Assembly: GCA_902606445.1 (NCBI GenBank)
Contig: CACLGJ010000003.1
Location: 1-64,000, forward strand
Direction of reading: 5' to 3'
From: an uncultured Pelagibacteraceae bacterium
Lineage (GTDB): Bacteria; Pseudomonadota; Alphaproteobacteria; Pelagibacterales; Pelagibacteraceae
Length of the DNA stretch: 64,000 nt
Of the stretch, positions 16,341-25,685 are shown piece after piece (within the stretch, counting starts at the first letter, position 1; each line of letters starts with the position of its first letter). The position numbers were made by a program, and so were the translations under genes. Under the pieces are notes generated by a model. The model saw nothing but the letters and a program-made list of their open reading frames with translations, had not been told where the DNA came from and made no database searches.

Positions 16341-16643
16341 ATGTATATAGCAATGAATAGATTTAAAATTGTTTTAGGTAAGGAAACCCAGTTTGAAAAT
16401 GTATGGAAGAACAGGGATACACATTTAGATGGAGTTAAAGGTTTCAAAAATTTTAATTTAATAAAGGGTGATAAAAATGAAAACCATTCATTGTATTCAT
16501 CTCATAGTACATGGGACTCAAAAGAAGATTTCATTAATTGGACAAAATCAGATGCATTTAGGTTAGCTCATAAAAATGCCGCTCAACACCGAGACTTATA
16601 TTTAGGACCACCAGACTTTGAAGGTTTTGAAGTAGTTTTTTAA
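16341..16643 (+). CDS. IsdG/HmoA-like heme-degrading or antibiotic-biosynthesis monooxygenase domain protein
   Basis: This 100-residue single ABM domain opens MYIAMNRFKIVLGKETQFENVW. Asn6, Trp67 and His77 sit at the positions of the Asn-Trp-His triad known from staphylococcal IsdG heme oxygenases, and the spacing matches. Heme degradation is therefore a plausible role, in a window rich in heme genes, but other ABM activities remain possible. It lies in a plus-strand group between an SDR and a PQQ-type dehydrogenase. Confidence 0.75.
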   Translation: MYIAMNRFKIVLGKETQFENVWKNRDTHLDGVKGFKNFNLIKGDKNENHSLYSSHSTWDSKEDFINWTKSDAFRLAHKNAAQHRDLYLGPPDFEGFEVVF

Positions 16644-16648
16644 GTATT

Positions 16649-17713
16649 ATGAAAAAGTTTTTCATAATACTTTTACTAAGCTTTAATATTTCATCTCTTA
16701 GTTTAGCTGAAGATTATAAACTTACAAAAATAACTGATCTTGAAAATCCATGGGGATCATCATTTATTAACAAAAATGAATTAATTGTTACTGAGAAAAG
16801 TGGGAAAATAAAAATCATTAATATAAAGTCTAAAAAAATTTCTGAAGTTGAGCATAATCTAAATTTTTTGGATTATGGTCAAGGGGGATTATTAGATATT
16901 CTGTTTAAAGATAATTTTGTTTATATTTCCTATTCTGAAAATAGAGGTAATTGGAAATCAAGTACTTCTATTGCAAAAACAAAATTTGATAAAATCAGAT
17001 TAGACTTTAAGAATATTTTTCAAGCTGAGCCTCCAATAGATTCAGGTTATCATTTTGGCTCAAGATTGGTAATTAAAGATAATTATCTTTTTGCATCTGC
17101 TGGGGAAAGAGGGCAAGGTATGATTGCGCAAGACCCCACTAATCATCCTGGAAGTATTATAAGAATTAATTTAGATGGAAGTATTCCTATTGATAATCCT
17201 AGATTTGAAGGTAATTCAAATTGGCTTCCTGAAATTTATCAAATTGGAATTCGAAACCCTCAGGGTTTATCCTTATCCCCTTTTGATGGAAAAATTTATA
17301 TGAGCAACCATGGTGCAAAGGGAGGTGATTGGTTTGGTGAAGCAAAAAAGGGTGAAAACTATGGATGGAAAATTTTGGGATGGGGAGGAAAAAATTATTC
17401 GGGTATACCTATTGGCCCTAAATGGAAACCAGGTTTCACAAAAGCAATACACTATTGGGTTCCTTCTATAGCTGTAAGTGCAATCACAATTTACAATGGG
17501 AAAGAGTTCAGTGAATGGAATGGACATGCTTTAATTACTTCGCTTAAAGATCAATCTCTAAGGAAATTGATATTTAGTGATTTATCAAACATAAAAGAAG
17601 ATATAATTTTTAGGAATAAGATTGGTAGAATAAGAGATATAAAAGTACACCCCAAAAATGGAAAGATTTATTTTCTTGGAAAAAATAGCTTGTGGTTAAT
17701 GGAAAAAAATTAA
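16649..17713 (+). CDS. PQQ-dependent sugar dehydrogenase family protein (YliI/Asd-like)
   Basis: This 354-residue protein has a signal peptide (about 1-20, SLSLAEDY) and the six-bladed glucose/sorbosone dehydrogenase propeller: LENPWGSSFI, YGQGGLLDILF, HFGSRLVI, IGIRNPQGLSLSP and WVPSIAVSAI. These are the regions that bind PQQ and calcium in soluble aldose dehydrogenases. It would act in the periplasm. The substrate cannot be named. It overlaps the convergent SHOCT gene by 4 nt. Confidence 0.88.
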   Translation: MKKFFIILLLSFNISSLSLAEDYKLTKITDLENPWGSSFINKNELIVTEKSGKIKIINIKSKKISEVEHNLNFLDYGQGGLLDILFKDNFVYISYSENRGNWKSSTSIAKTKFDKIRLDFKNIFQAEPPIDSGYHFGSRLVIKDNYLFASAGERGQGMIAQDPTNHPGSIIRINLDGSIPIDNPRFEGNSNWLPEIYQIGIRNPQGLSLSPFDGKIYMSNHGAKGGDWFGEAKKGENYGWKILGWGGKNYSGIPIGPKWKPGFTKAIHYWVPSIAVSAITIYNGKEFSEWNGHALITSLKDQSLRKLIFSDLSNIKEDIIFRNKIGRIRDIKVHPKNGKIYFLGKNSLWLMEKN

Positions 17714-17979
17714 TTTTCTAAAATTTTTTTTTTTGCTTTTTCAAATTCCTCTTGTGTTAAAACACCATCTTTCAAAAGCTTATTCAATTCATTCAATTCA
17801 TTACTAAGTTGATTTGAATTAGCATCACTATCTTTTATTTCGCTCGCATCTTCCTCTTCTTTATCTATTGATTTGTTAGCACTCTTGGCGCTAAAACCAT
17901 TCATTATAGCTGTCCCACCTAAATAAAGAACAAATACAAAAATTGGTATTACCAAACCAAAAAAAATTATTTTTTCCAT
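17710..17979 (-). CDS. SHOCT-domain membrane-anchored protein
   Basis: The 89-residue protein has an N-terminal transmembrane helix (about residues 4-26), an acidic linker (EEEDASEIKDSD) and a C-terminal SHOCT motif, LNELNKLLKDGVLTQEEFEKAKKKIL. SHOCT is a short oligomerisation or ligand module without known catalysis. It lies 3 nt downstream of another small membrane protein gene. Confidence 0.78.
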   Translation of the reverse strand: MEKIIFFGLVIPIFVFVLYLGGTAIMNGFSAKSANKSIDKEEEDASEIKDSDANSNQLSNELNELNKLLKDGVLTQEEFEKAKKKILEN

Positions 17980-17982
17980 AAA

Positions 17983-18186
17983 TTAATCCTCATCATCCTC
18001 TCTCCAATTCTTTTCATACATTAACCAAGCAGCAAATATAACTGAAAAAGTTCCAACAATCATGCCATAATCAAAACCGGTTTGCTGATCATATAAATAC
18101 CATCCCAATTGTGTAGCACCTATTGGAGGAATGGTAAGAATAGCCATTAATATTGCTATTCTGTATGGATATTTTGGTTTTTTCAT
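17983..18186 (-). CDS. Small membrane protein of unknown function
   Basis: The 67-residue protein has two hydrophobic helices (about residues 9-31 and 39-57) and an acidic C-terminal tail (NWREDDED). I do not recognise a family. It sits between folD and the SHOCT gene with 3-37 nt gaps, so it may be transcribed with either. Confidence 0.6.
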   Translation of the reverse strand: MKKPKYPYRIAILMAILTIPPIGATQLGWYLYDQQTGFDYGMIVGTFSVIFAAWLMYEKNWREDDED

Positions 18187-18223
18187 AAACTAACTTAACA
18201 AAAAAAATTAATTGAATTAAATA

Positions 18224-19069
18224 TTAATTTTGCGATCTTTTGAAACAGTCAATTGTATTTTTAAGCAAACAAGCGATTGTCATTGGGCCCACTCCACCTG
18301 GAACGGGTGTTAAAGCTTTTGCATTTTTTGAAACTTCTTCAAAATCAACATCTCCAACTATACCTTTATCAGTTTTATTTATACCAACATCTATGACAAT
18401 AGCGTCTTTTCTTACCCAGTCGCCTTTCACAAGTTCTGGAATACCAACCGCTGCAACAATAATATCTGCCTCTAAACACTCCGCTTTTAAGTCTTTTGTT
18501 TTGGAATGAGTAATTGTAACTGTACAATTCTCTTTTAAAAGAAGTTGAGTCATTGGTTTTCCATTTAAATTAGATCTGCCTACAACAACTGCTTTTTTTC
18601 CACTTAAATTTGGTTCAATCTTTTTTATTAATAAATAGCATCCAAGAGGAGTGCATGGCACTGAGCTTTCATAACCAGATGACAAATTTCCTACACTCAT
18701 TGGATGGAAACCATCTACATCTTTTGACGGATCGATAGTTTCTATAACTTTTTGCTTATCAATATGTTTTGGAAGAGGCAATTGCACCAAAATGCCTGAA
18801 ACAGTATCATCTTGATTCAGTTCTTTAATTTTATCTAATACAACTTTTTCTTCTACTGTATCAGGATATTTAATAACCTCAGATTTTAGACCAACCTCAT
18901 TTGCAAATTTTTCTTTATTTCTTACATAAATTTGGCTTGGAGTTAAATCACCAATTAAAATTACAGTTAGTCCAGGAACTTTATTAAACTTTTCCTTTAA
19001 TGCAGAAACTTCATGTTTTAATTCATTTCTTAATTCTGCAGCAGCTTTTTTACCATCAATCAAAATCAT
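18224..19069 (-). CDS. folD: Methylenetetrahydrofolate dehydrogenase/cyclohydrolase FolD
   Basis: FolD interconverts 5,10-methylene-, methenyl- and 10-formyl-tetrahydrofolate using NADP. The signatures are intact: EVGLKSEVIKYP, GILVQLPLPKHI, DVDGFHP, GRSNLNGKPMTQLLL (dinucleotide site) and PVPGGVGPMTIACL. I start at the ATG at 19069 (MILIDGKKAAAELR), which gives a normal 281-aa protein. A longer frame to 19111 runs into yggT and adds a non-family extension. It is the last gene of the hemC-hemD-mscS-yggT-folD run. Confidence 0.94.
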   Translation of the reverse strand: MILIDGKKAAAELRNELKHEVSALKEKFNKVPGLTVILIGDLTPSQIYVRNKEKFANEVGLKSEVIKYPDTVEEKVVLDKIKELNQDDTVSGILVQLPLPKHIDKQKVIETIDPSKDVDGFHPMSVGNLSSGYESSVPCTPLGCYLLIKKIEPNLSGKKAVVVGRSNLNGKPMTQLLLKENCTVTITHSKTKDLKAECLEADIIVAAVGIPELVKGDWVRKDAIVIDVGINKTDKGIVGDVDFEEVSKNAKALTPVPGGVGPMTIACLLKNTIDCFKRSQN

Positions 19070-19074
19070 AATAA

Positions 19075-19365
19075 CTAAAATATTAAAGGAGCAATATAGA
19101 TTTTCAAACAAATTTCAACAAACCAAATTAATAAAAGAAGGATTATTGGTGATATATCTAAAGACCCTAAGTTAGGTAAAAACCTTCTAATCCTATTTAA
19201 AAATGGATCTGTCAGTCTATAAGTAAGCTCTAGTATAGAATAAACAAATCTATTCTGAGTGTTTAAAACATTAAATGCAACCAGCCAACTAATAATAACA
19301 TTAGCTATTACAACGTAAGAATAAAGTTTAAGTATCTGTAATATCAGATAAAAAATTGCAATCAT
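19075..19365 (-). CDS. yggT: YggT family membrane protein
   Basis: The 96-residue protein has two hydrophobic regions separated by the family core ILELTYRLTDPFLNRIRRFLPNLGSLDISPII, which is diagnostic of YggT. YggT proteins are small integral membrane proteins linked to osmotic tolerance or membrane-protein assembly. Its ATG overlaps the mscS stop (ATGA). Confidence 0.88.
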   Translation of the reverse strand: MIAIFYLILQILKLYSYVVIANVIISWLVAFNVLNTQNRFVYSILELTYRLTDPFLNRIRRFLPNLGSLDISPIILLLLIWFVEICLKIYIAPLIF

Positions 19366-20447
19366 TTCTTTTCCACATAAATAGACTGACTTGGGAAAGC
19401 AAAAGCTGCACCATTTTTTTCAACGATTTCTTTAATTGCGATTGCTAGTTTTTCTTTAACATTTAACCAATTATTCCAACTACCTGTCTTTGTAAAACAT
19501 CTTACATACATATCTATCGAGCTATCTGAAAATTTATCAACTCTTACAGCAACTCCAATTGAGGTATTATAATCTTCGCTTGTATTAATATGATTTTCTA
19601 TTTCATCTCTAATTATTTTTAATTGTTCAACTGTAGTGTCATATTGAAGTGTTATAATCCAACTTATTAACCAGTTGGAGGTTTCGCTAACATTCACAAC
19701 TGCATTTTCAGCAAATTGAAAATTTGGAATAATGGCAAGTGATTTGTCAAATTTCCTTATAGTTGTTGATCTAAAACCAATTTTTTCAACTATACCCTCT
19801 ATAATGCCATCAACAGATATCCAATCACCAATTTTAAATCTCTTCTCAACTAAAACTAAAATTCCTGAAATTAAATTTTTAAATAAATCTTGCGCCCCAA
19901 GTGCAACAGCGACACCAAACAAACCAAGTCCAGCTATGATAGGACCAATTTTAATTCCCCATAATTCCAACACCGCTGCCAAACCTAAAATGAAAATTAA
20001 AATCTTAAGGGATTTTATTATCCAACCAATAAGTTCTCTGGTTAAAAGTTTATCTAATCCACTTAAAATATATGAAACTGGTTCGATGATCTGATGGATT
20101 ACCCAAAAAATTAAAATGGTTATTAAAGTTCTATTTATTGTATCTACTACTTCTCTTCCCTCCGTTGAAAAGGTCATGTAATAGCTTGAGATAAAAAAAC
20201 CCAGAACTATAGGTAAAAATCTTGCGGGTCCTGTAAGAGATTGGACAAATGTATCATCTAATTTATTTGTGGTTCTTTTTGAAATGATTTCTAATTTTTT
20301 AATTATTAATTTACTTATTAATCCTCTAAAGATTAAAAATATTAAAAATATTCCTATCCCTATCAAAATTTGAAAAATATCAACTCCTAAGATTCCTTTA
20401 TTCCATACAGATAAAAATATTTCAGAAAAATTATTTATTAATTCCAT
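19362..20447 (-). CDS. Small-conductance mechanosensitive channel, MscS family
   Basis: This 361-residue protein has several N-terminal helices, the pore-lining glycine/alanine helix (GLGLFGVAVALGAQDLFKNLISGILVLVE) and the beta-domain FKIGDWISVDGIIEGIVEKIGFRSTTIRKFD. MscS channels release solutes on hypo-osmotic shock. The ATG at 20447 is preferred to the TTG at 20453; it lies 2 nt after the hemD stop. The two genes are probably translationally coupled. Confidence 0.92.
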   Translation of the reverse strand: MELINNFSEIFLSVWNKGILGVDIFQILIGIGIFLIFLIFRGLISKLIIKKLEIISKRTTNKLDDTFVQSLTGPARFLPIVLGFFISSYYMTFSTEGREVVDTINRTLITILIFWVIHQIIEPVSYILSGLDKLLTRELIGWIIKSLKILIFILGLAAVLELWGIKIGPIIAGLGLFGVAVALGAQDLFKNLISGILVLVEKRFKIGDWISVDGIIEGIVEKIGFRSTTIRKFDKSLAIIPNFQFAENAVVNVSETSNWLISWIITLQYDTTVEQLKIIRDEIENHINTSEDYNTSIGVAVRVDKFSDSSIDMYVRCFTKTGSWNNWLNVKEKLAIAIKEIVEKNGAAFAFPSQSIYVEKK

Positions 20448-20449
20448 AA

Positions 20450-21148
20450 TCAAATTTTATATAACAAAAACTCTTCTTCTCCAGGATTAAAAAGGAATAT
20501 TTTTTTCCACTTAATTTCGTTCAATATTGATGAGGTTTTTTCGCTCATACACATCAAATTTGTGTCCATCCAAAAGCTTTCCAGTCCTTCATTCTTAATA
20601 AAATTTAAAAAGCTAAGCGCACTATTATATGAATAAATATACACAATATTAGGAACATTTTGCTTTAAACTTTTTACAAACTTTTCATCAAAAATTTTAT
20701 TATGATCAGTTTTGTAATTAATAATTCTTTTTACTGAATAGCCTTCATTAATTAATTGGTGATCTAAATCTGTTGAAATAACTTTACCACTCACATAAAC
20801 AATTTTTCCACTTGATGGATCATGATTTTGCAAAATTAGTTCTTTAAGATTTCTTACATTTCCCTCGGATGAGATTATATTCTGAAATCCTACGCTTTTT
20901 GCTTTTTTTTCAGTAGCGAGCCCAACACAAAAACATTTGATATTCTTATCTATATCTTTTGTTTCTAAAAATTTAATTCCATTTGCGCTGGTAAAAATAA
21001 TACTTTTACAACCATTAAATAACTCATGATTGTAAGAAATTTTCTCAACAATTAATAAAGGCAAATGAGAAACTATGTGGCCAAGCTTTTTAAAGCGAAC
21101 AATTAATTCCGAACAATCTTCAAGTTGTCTCGTTAAAAGTATATGCAT
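20450..21148 (-). CDS. hemD: Uroporphyrinogen-III synthase
   Basis: HemD cyclises hydroxymethylbilane to uroporphyrinogen III. The family diverges strongly, but TRQLEDCSELIVRFKKLGH, SIIFTSANGIKFL, CVGLATEKKAKSVGF, VYVSGKVIS and IYSYNSALSFL follow the usual order of blocks. It directly follows hemC with a 1-nt gap, which makes the assignment secure. 232 residues is a normal length. Confidence 0.92.
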   Translation of the reverse strand: MHILLTRQLEDCSELIVRFKKLGHIVSHLPLLIVEKISYNHELFNGCKSIIFTSANGIKFLETKDIDKNIKCFCVGLATEKKAKSVGFQNIISSEGNVRNLKELILQNHDPSSGKIVYVSGKVISTDLDHQLINEGYSVKRIINYKTDHNKIFDEKFVKSLKQNVPNIVYIYSYNSALSFLNFIKNEGLESFWMDTNLMCMSEKTSSILNEIKWKKIFLFNPGEEEFLLYKI

Positions 21149-21149
21149 T

Positions 21150-22070
21150 TTATTTTTTATAATTTCCTTTTGATTCTTTTTTCAAATATTTGCCAATTTC
21201 TAAACCTATTTTATCAAATTCCTTAACATCCCTAATTTCCTTTTCATAAAATCTTTGTGAACCATCTAAAGAAAAAAGCTCAGCTTCAAGAATTATTTTA
21301 TCATCTTTTAAGCTGGCATGAGCTCCCACTGCAGTTTCGCAATCTCCCTCTAAAATCTTTAATACATCCCTTTCAGCGACTGCACACTTAAATGTGTCAA
21401 AGTTATTAATCTTATTTAATATTTTAATAATTTCTAAATCTTTTTCTCTACATTGTGAACAAATTATCCCCTGACCTACGCTAGGAATTATTTCACTAAT
21501 CAAAAATGTTTGTGTTATCTCTTTTTCTAATTCTAAAGATTTGATACCTGCGCGTGAAAGAATAATTGCATCATATAATCCTTCTTTAAGTTTTCTCAAT
21601 CGGGTTTCAACATTACCTCGAAGCAGTTTACATGAAATATCTTTTTTTAATCGTTTAACTTGAAACTCTCTTCTAAAAGACGAAGTTCCAATTACAGATT
21701 TGGACTTTAAATCTTCAAGTTTATTCTTATCTCTACTTATTAAGATTTCTCTAGGATCATTTCGCTTTAAAAAAAAGTTTGATAGTAAACCTTTTGTCTC
21801 TTTAGCAGGCATATCTTTAAGTGCGTGCACTGCAATATCTATGTTGCTATCTAAAAGTTCTTTTTCAATATTACTAGAAAACAATCCTTTGCCTCCCACT
21901 TCAGAAAGTCTTTTGTCATCAACTTGATCCCCTTTGGTAACTATCTTTTTAATAAGTATTTGATTTTCTTGTAAACCAGAAACTTCTAAAATCTTATTTT
22001 TAACATTTTGAGCATAAATAAGTGCTAATTTACTGCCTCTAGAACCAATAATAATTTTTTCTTTTTTCAT
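21150..22070 (-). CDS. hemC: Porphobilinogen deaminase (hydroxymethylbilane synthase)
   Basis: HemC polymerises four porphobilinogens. The N-terminus IIGSRGSKLALIYAQ, the block VHALKDMPA, the arginine-rich GTSSFRREFQVKRL, and LEGDCETAVGAHA containing the dipyrromethane-cofactor cysteine (near residue 240) are all present. At 306 residues it is full length. It is the first gene of a minus-strand operon and diverges from tsaD. The 39-nt gap contains the palindrome CTATTAATAG (22089-22098) and presumably both promoters. Confidence 0.95.
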   Translation of the reverse strand: MKKEKIIIGSRGSKLALIYAQNVKNKILEVSGLQENQILIKKIVTKGDQVDDKRLSEVGGKGLFSSNIEKELLDSNIDIAVHALKDMPAKETKGLLSNFFLKRNDPREILISRDKNKLEDLKSKSVIGTSSFRREFQVKRLKKDISCKLLRGNVETRLRKLKEGLYDAIILSRAGIKSLELEKEITQTFLISEIIPSVGQGIICSQCREKDLEIIKILNKINNFDTFKCAVAERDVLKILEGDCETAVGAHASLKDDKIILEAELFSLDGSQRFYEKEIRDVKEFDKIGLEIGKYLKKESKGNYKK

Positions 22071-22109
22071 ACTTGTAATGAGATTGTACTATTAATAGAA
22101 ACTATTTGA

Positions 22110-23183
22110 ATGAGCAAAAAGCCAATAATTTTAGGGATTGAATCAAGCTGTGATGAGACAGCAGCATCAATAATAACTGAAAATGATCAAGGAATACCTT
22201 TAATTTTATCAAACATTGTATCCAGTCAAGTTGAAGTCCACAAAAAATTTGGAGGCGTTGTGCCTGAGCTCGCAGCCAGAGCTCATATAAATAAAATTGA
22301 CCAGATTGTTCAAAATGCAATAGATGAAAGTGGTTTAAGGGTAGAGGAGATTGATGCTGTGGCCTCCACAGCTGGGCCTGGATTAATTGTATGTTTGTCT
22401 GTTGGTCTCAGTTTTGGTAAATCATTTGCATCAGCAATGAATATCCCTTTTATTTCAGTAAATCATTTAGAGGGCCATGCACTTAGCCCTAAATTAAATT
22501 CAAATCTAAATTATCCATACTTGTTATTATTAATTTCAGGTGGGCACTCTCAATATTTGTCAGTTCAAAATATAGGGGTTTATAAAAGATTAGGAACTAC
22601 TATCGATGATGCACTTGGAGAAGCATTTGACAAAACCGCTAAATTATTAGGAATAGAATTTCCTGGAGGCCCAAAAATTGAAATTTTAGCTGAAAAAGGT
22701 GATCCTAATAAATATAAATTACCTAAGCCGATATTTAACAGAGGAGGATGCAACTTATCTTTTGCTGGATTAAAAACTGCAATATTAAAAATTAGTAAAA
22801 ATATTAAAAATGAACAAGATAAGTTTGATATTGCTGCATCTTTCCAAAAAACAATTTTAGATATTATGTATAAGAAGACTAAAAATGCTTTTAATGAATA
22901 TGAGAAAAACAAAAAAATTTCGAATAAAACATTTGTTGTTGCTGGAGGAGTTGCTGCTAATAAAAAAATTAGGACTATGTTAGCAAAGCTTTGTATTGAA
23001 AATAATTATAAAAGTATTTTCCCACCAATTAATTTATGTGGTGATAACGCTGCTATGATTGCAATGGTGGGGCTAGAAAAATTTAAGATGAAACAATTCA
23101 ATTATTTAGACTATCCTGCAAAACCACGTTGGCCATTAGACGAAAAAGCAATTTTCCTAAAAGGCTCAGGTGTCAAACTGTAA
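22110..23183 (+). CDS. tsaD: tRNA N6-adenosine threonylcarbamoyltransferase TsaD
   Basis: TsaD (Gcp/YgjD) transfers threonylcarbamoyl to A37 of ANN-decoding tRNAs. The family motifs are visible: GIESSCDETAASI at the N-terminus, GGVVPELAARAH, the metal-binding NHLEGHALSP, LISGGHSQYL, and VVAGGVAANKKIR. 357 residues is typical. Its stop overlaps the next ATG by one base (TAATG). Confidence 0.95.
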   Translation: MSKKPIILGIESSCDETAASIITENDQGIPLILSNIVSSQVEVHKKFGGVVPELAARAHINKIDQIVQNAIDESGLRVEEIDAVASTAGPGLIVCLSVGLSFGKSFASAMNIPFISVNHLEGHALSPKLNSNLNYPYLLLLISGGHSQYLSVQNIGVYKRLGTTIDDALGEAFDKTAKLLGIEFPGGPKIEILAEKGDPNKYKLPKPIFNRGGCNLSFAGLKTAILKISKNIKNEQDKFDIAASFQKTILDIMYKKTKNAFNEYEKNKKISNKTFVVAGGVAANKKIRTMLAKLCIENNYKSIFPPINLCGDNAAMIAMVGLEKFKMKQFNYLDYPAKPRWPLDEKAIFLKGSGVKL

Positions 23184-23596
23184 TGAAGTATTGGCTAGTA
23201 AAATCTGAACCTGATGTTTGGTCTTTTGAACAGCAAGAAAAAACTGGGTCTAAAGGTGCTGCATGGGATGGGGTTAGAAATTATCAAGCGGCAAAATATT
23301 TAAAATCTATGAAAAAAGGGGATCAGTGTTTTTTTTATCATTCAAATATTGGAAAAGAAATTGTTGGTATTATAGAAGTGGTAAAAGAAGCATATATCGA
23401 TAAAACTGATAAATCTGGTAGGTTTGTTGCTGTAACTGTTAAATATTTAAAAAAACTTGAAAAAAAAGTAACTCTTGAGGAGATTAAAAAAGTGAAGAAA
23501 TTAGGCCATTTATCTTTAATTAAGCAAAGTAGACTATCTGTGATGCCTATAGACTCTAAAAGCTGGAAAATTATAAATAAGATGGGTAAAGTTTAA
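23183..23596 (+). CDS. EVE-domain (PUA-like) protein
   Basis: The frame from the ATG at 23183 gives [18 protein letters not shown], the exact kind of start seen in EVE-domain proteins, followed by [28 protein letters not shown] and the final [19 protein letters not shown] domains resemble YTH/PUA folds and may bind modified nucleic-acid bases. The upstream in-frame Met at 23129 lies within tsaD and is rejected. Its start is coupled to tsaD (TAATG). Confidence 0.88.
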   Translation: MKYWLVKSEPDVWSFEQQEKTGSKGAAWDGVRNYQAAKYLKSMKKGDQCFFYHSNIGKEIVGIIEVVKEAYIDKTDKSGRFVAVTVKYLKKLEKKVTLEEIKKVKKLGHLSLIKQSRLSVMPIDSKSWKIINKMGKV

Positions 23597-23612
23597 TTTT
23601 AAACATTTTTAT

Positions 23613-25685
23613 ATGCCAAAAAAAAAGAAAAAAAATAAAGCTAGAGTTAAAAAAAAAGTTACTAAAAGAAAAAGTAAAAAAACAGCTAGAAAAAAAGTTA
23701 CTAAAAGAAAAATTAAGAAAATTAAAAAAAAAAATAAATCCAGTGAACCAGTTGAGTTCATTATAAAAACAAGACCTGAATGGGTTAAGGCTAGTCTTGT
23801 AAATAAATCTAGTTACCAAAAAAAATATAGCGACTCAATAAAGAACAATATTGATTTTTGGAAAAAAGAGGGAAAAAGAATAACTTGGATAAAACCCTAT
23901 AAAAAGATCAAGGATGTAAAATATAGTTCAAAAGAAGTAAAGATAAAATGGTATCACGATGGTAGTTTAAATGCTTCAGCAAATTGTATCGATAGGCACC
24001 TCAAAGATAAAAAGGACAAGACAGCAATAATTTGGGTAGGAGACGACCCAAAAGATAATCAAAAAATTTCATATAAACAATTACATCAAAAAGTATCAAA
24101 AGCAGCTAATGGTCTTAAAAAACTTGGAATACAAAAAGGGGATAGGGTTACAATTTATTTAACAATGGTGCCAGAGTTAGCTATTTTAATGTTAGCCTGT
24201 GCAAGAATTGGTGCAGTTCATTCAATTATTTTTGGAGGTTTTTCTGCTGACTCCATTTCAGGCAGAATTAATGATTGTGAGTCTGAATATGTTATTACAG
24301 CAGATGAAGGTGTTAGAGGTGGAAAAACAATTCCACTTAAAGCAACAACTGATGATGCACTGTTGAGCTGTCCTAATGTAAAAAAATGTATTGTAGTTAA
24401 AAGAACTGGGAATGAAATTAACTGGAATAAAAATAGGGATATATGGTATCACGATCTTATAAAAGATGTTTCTTCTAATTGTGAACCAGAAGAAATGAAT
24501 GCAGAGGATCCCTTATTCATTCTTTATACATCAGGTTCAACTGGAAAACCAAAAGGAGTACTACACACTACTGGTGGCTACATGGTTTATGCATCCATGA
24601 CACATCAATATATTTTTAATTACAAACCAAAAGATATTTATTGGTGTACTGCTGACATCGGCTGGGTTACAGGACACAGTTATATTATTTATGGTCCACT
24701 TTCAAACGGCGCTACAACTTTAATGTTTGAAGGGATACCAAATTATCCTGATAGTTCTCGATGGTGGCAAATAGTAGACAAGTATAAAGTAAATACATTC
24801 TATACAGCTCCCACAGCAATTAGAGCATTGATGAGAGAAGGAGATGGGCCGGTAAATAAAACCTCAAGAAAATCACTAAAACTTCTAGGCACAGTTGGGG
24901 AACCAATTAATCCTGAAGCATGGATGTGGTATTTTAAAACTATTGGAAATGAGAAATGCCCAATAGTTGATACATGGTGGCAAACTGAAACTGGAGGAAT
25001 AATGATAGCTCCTCAAACAGGTGCTATACCTTTAAAACCTGGCTCAGCCACTAAACCATTTTATGGAATTAAACCTGTTCTATTAAACAAAGAAGGTAAA
25101 GAAATAAAAGGACCAGGAGAAGGAAGACTTTGTATTTCTCAATCATGGCCCGGACAAATGAGAACTGTTTATGGTGATCATCAGAGATTTATTGATACTT
25201 ATTTTTCACAATTCGATGGAAAATATTTTACAGGGGATGGCTGTAGAAGAGATAAAGATGGTTATTACTGGATTACAGGAAGAGTCGATGATGTAATAAT
25301 TGTTTCGGGACATAACCTTGGTACAGCAGAAATAGAAAGTGCTTTTGTTGCTCATCCTAAAGTTGCTGAAGCTGCAGTGGTTGGTTACCCTCATGATATA
25401 AAGGGGAATGGTCTGTATTGTTACGTTACTTTAAACGCAGGTGAAATGGAAACTGGAGAATTAGAAAGAGATTTAAAACTTTGGGTACGAAAACAAATTG
25501 GTCCTTTAGCAACACCAGATTTGATCCATTTTACTCCTGGATTACCAAAAACAAGATCTGGAAAAATTATGAGAAGAATCTTAAGAAAAATTGCTGCTAA
25601 TGAACACGGACAATTAGGAGACACCACAACTTTAGCTGACCCTAGTGTAGTTCAAGGTTTGGTTGACAACAGAAAAAACAATTAA
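23613..25685 (+). CDS. acsA: Acetyl-CoA synthetase with lysine-rich N-terminal tail
   Basis: Acs activates acetate to acetyl-CoA via acetyl-AMP. The signatures are [19 protein letters not shown] (AMP-binding P-loop), [30 protein letters not shown], and [14 protein letters not shown] with the C-terminal catalytic lysine that is regulated by acetylation in this family. The enzyme proper begins near residue 45. Before it lies a tail of about 43 residues consisting mainly of Lys, Arg, Thr, with an internal duplication. No other in-frame start lies near the tail end, so it is probably translated. An acetate symporter pair lies 0.7 kb downstream. Confidence 0.95.
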   Translation: MPKKKKKNKARVKKKVTKRKSKKTARKKVTKRKIKKIKKKNKSSEPVEFIIKTRPEWVKASLVNKSSYQKKYSDSIKNNIDFWKKEGKRITWIKPYKKIKDVKYSSKEVKIKWYHDGSLNASANCIDRHLKDKKDKTAIIWVGDDPKDNQKISYKQLHQKVSKAANGLKKLGIQKGDRVTIYLTMVPELAILMLACARIGAVHSIIFGGFSADSISGRINDCESEYVITADEGVRGGKTIPLKATTDDALLSCPNVKKCIVVKRTGNEINWNKNRDIWYHDLIKDVSSNCEPEEMNAEDPLFILYTSGSTGKPKGVLHTTGGYMVYASMTHQYIFNYKPKDIYWCTADIGWVTGHSYIIYGPLSNGATTLMFEGIPNYPDSSRWWQIVDKYKVNTFYTAPTAIRALMREGDGPVNKTSRKSLKLLGTVGEPINPEAWMWYFKTIGNEKCPIVDTWWQTETGGIMIAPQTGAIPLKPGSATKPFYGIKPVLLNKEGKEIKGPGEGRLCISQSWPGQMRTVYGDHQRFIDTYFSQFDGKYFTGDGCRRDKDGYYWITGRVDDVIIVSGHNLGTAEIESAFVAHPKVAEAAVVGYPHDIKGNGLYCYVTLNAGEMETGELERDLKLWVRKQIGPLATPDLIHFTPGLPKTRSGKIMRRILRKIAANEHGQLGDTTTLADPSVVQGLVDNRKNN
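23651..23712 (+). repeat. 23-bp direct repeat within the Acs lysine-rich tail
   Basis: Identical 23-base units occupy 23651-23673 and 23690-23712, offset by 39 nt (13 codons), so both are in frame and encode the duplicated peptide KKVTKRK. This indicates a local in-frame duplication that lengthened the basic tail. Confidence 0.8.

Noticed and set aside
19070-19111. Longer FolD start overlapping yggT
   Set aside because: It adds 14 residues foreign to the family and overlaps the yggT coding end; MILIDGKKAA at 19069 is the normal start.
23129-23182. Upstream start for the EVE-domain gene
   Set aside because: It lies inside tsaD and gives a non-family leader; the coupled TAATG start at 23183 gives the conserved [10 protein letters not shown].
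23651-23712. The lysine-tail repeat as an assembly artefact
   Set aside because: The repeat is in frame and the flanking frame stays open through Acs, so a real duplication is the simpler reading, although A-runs make an error possible.
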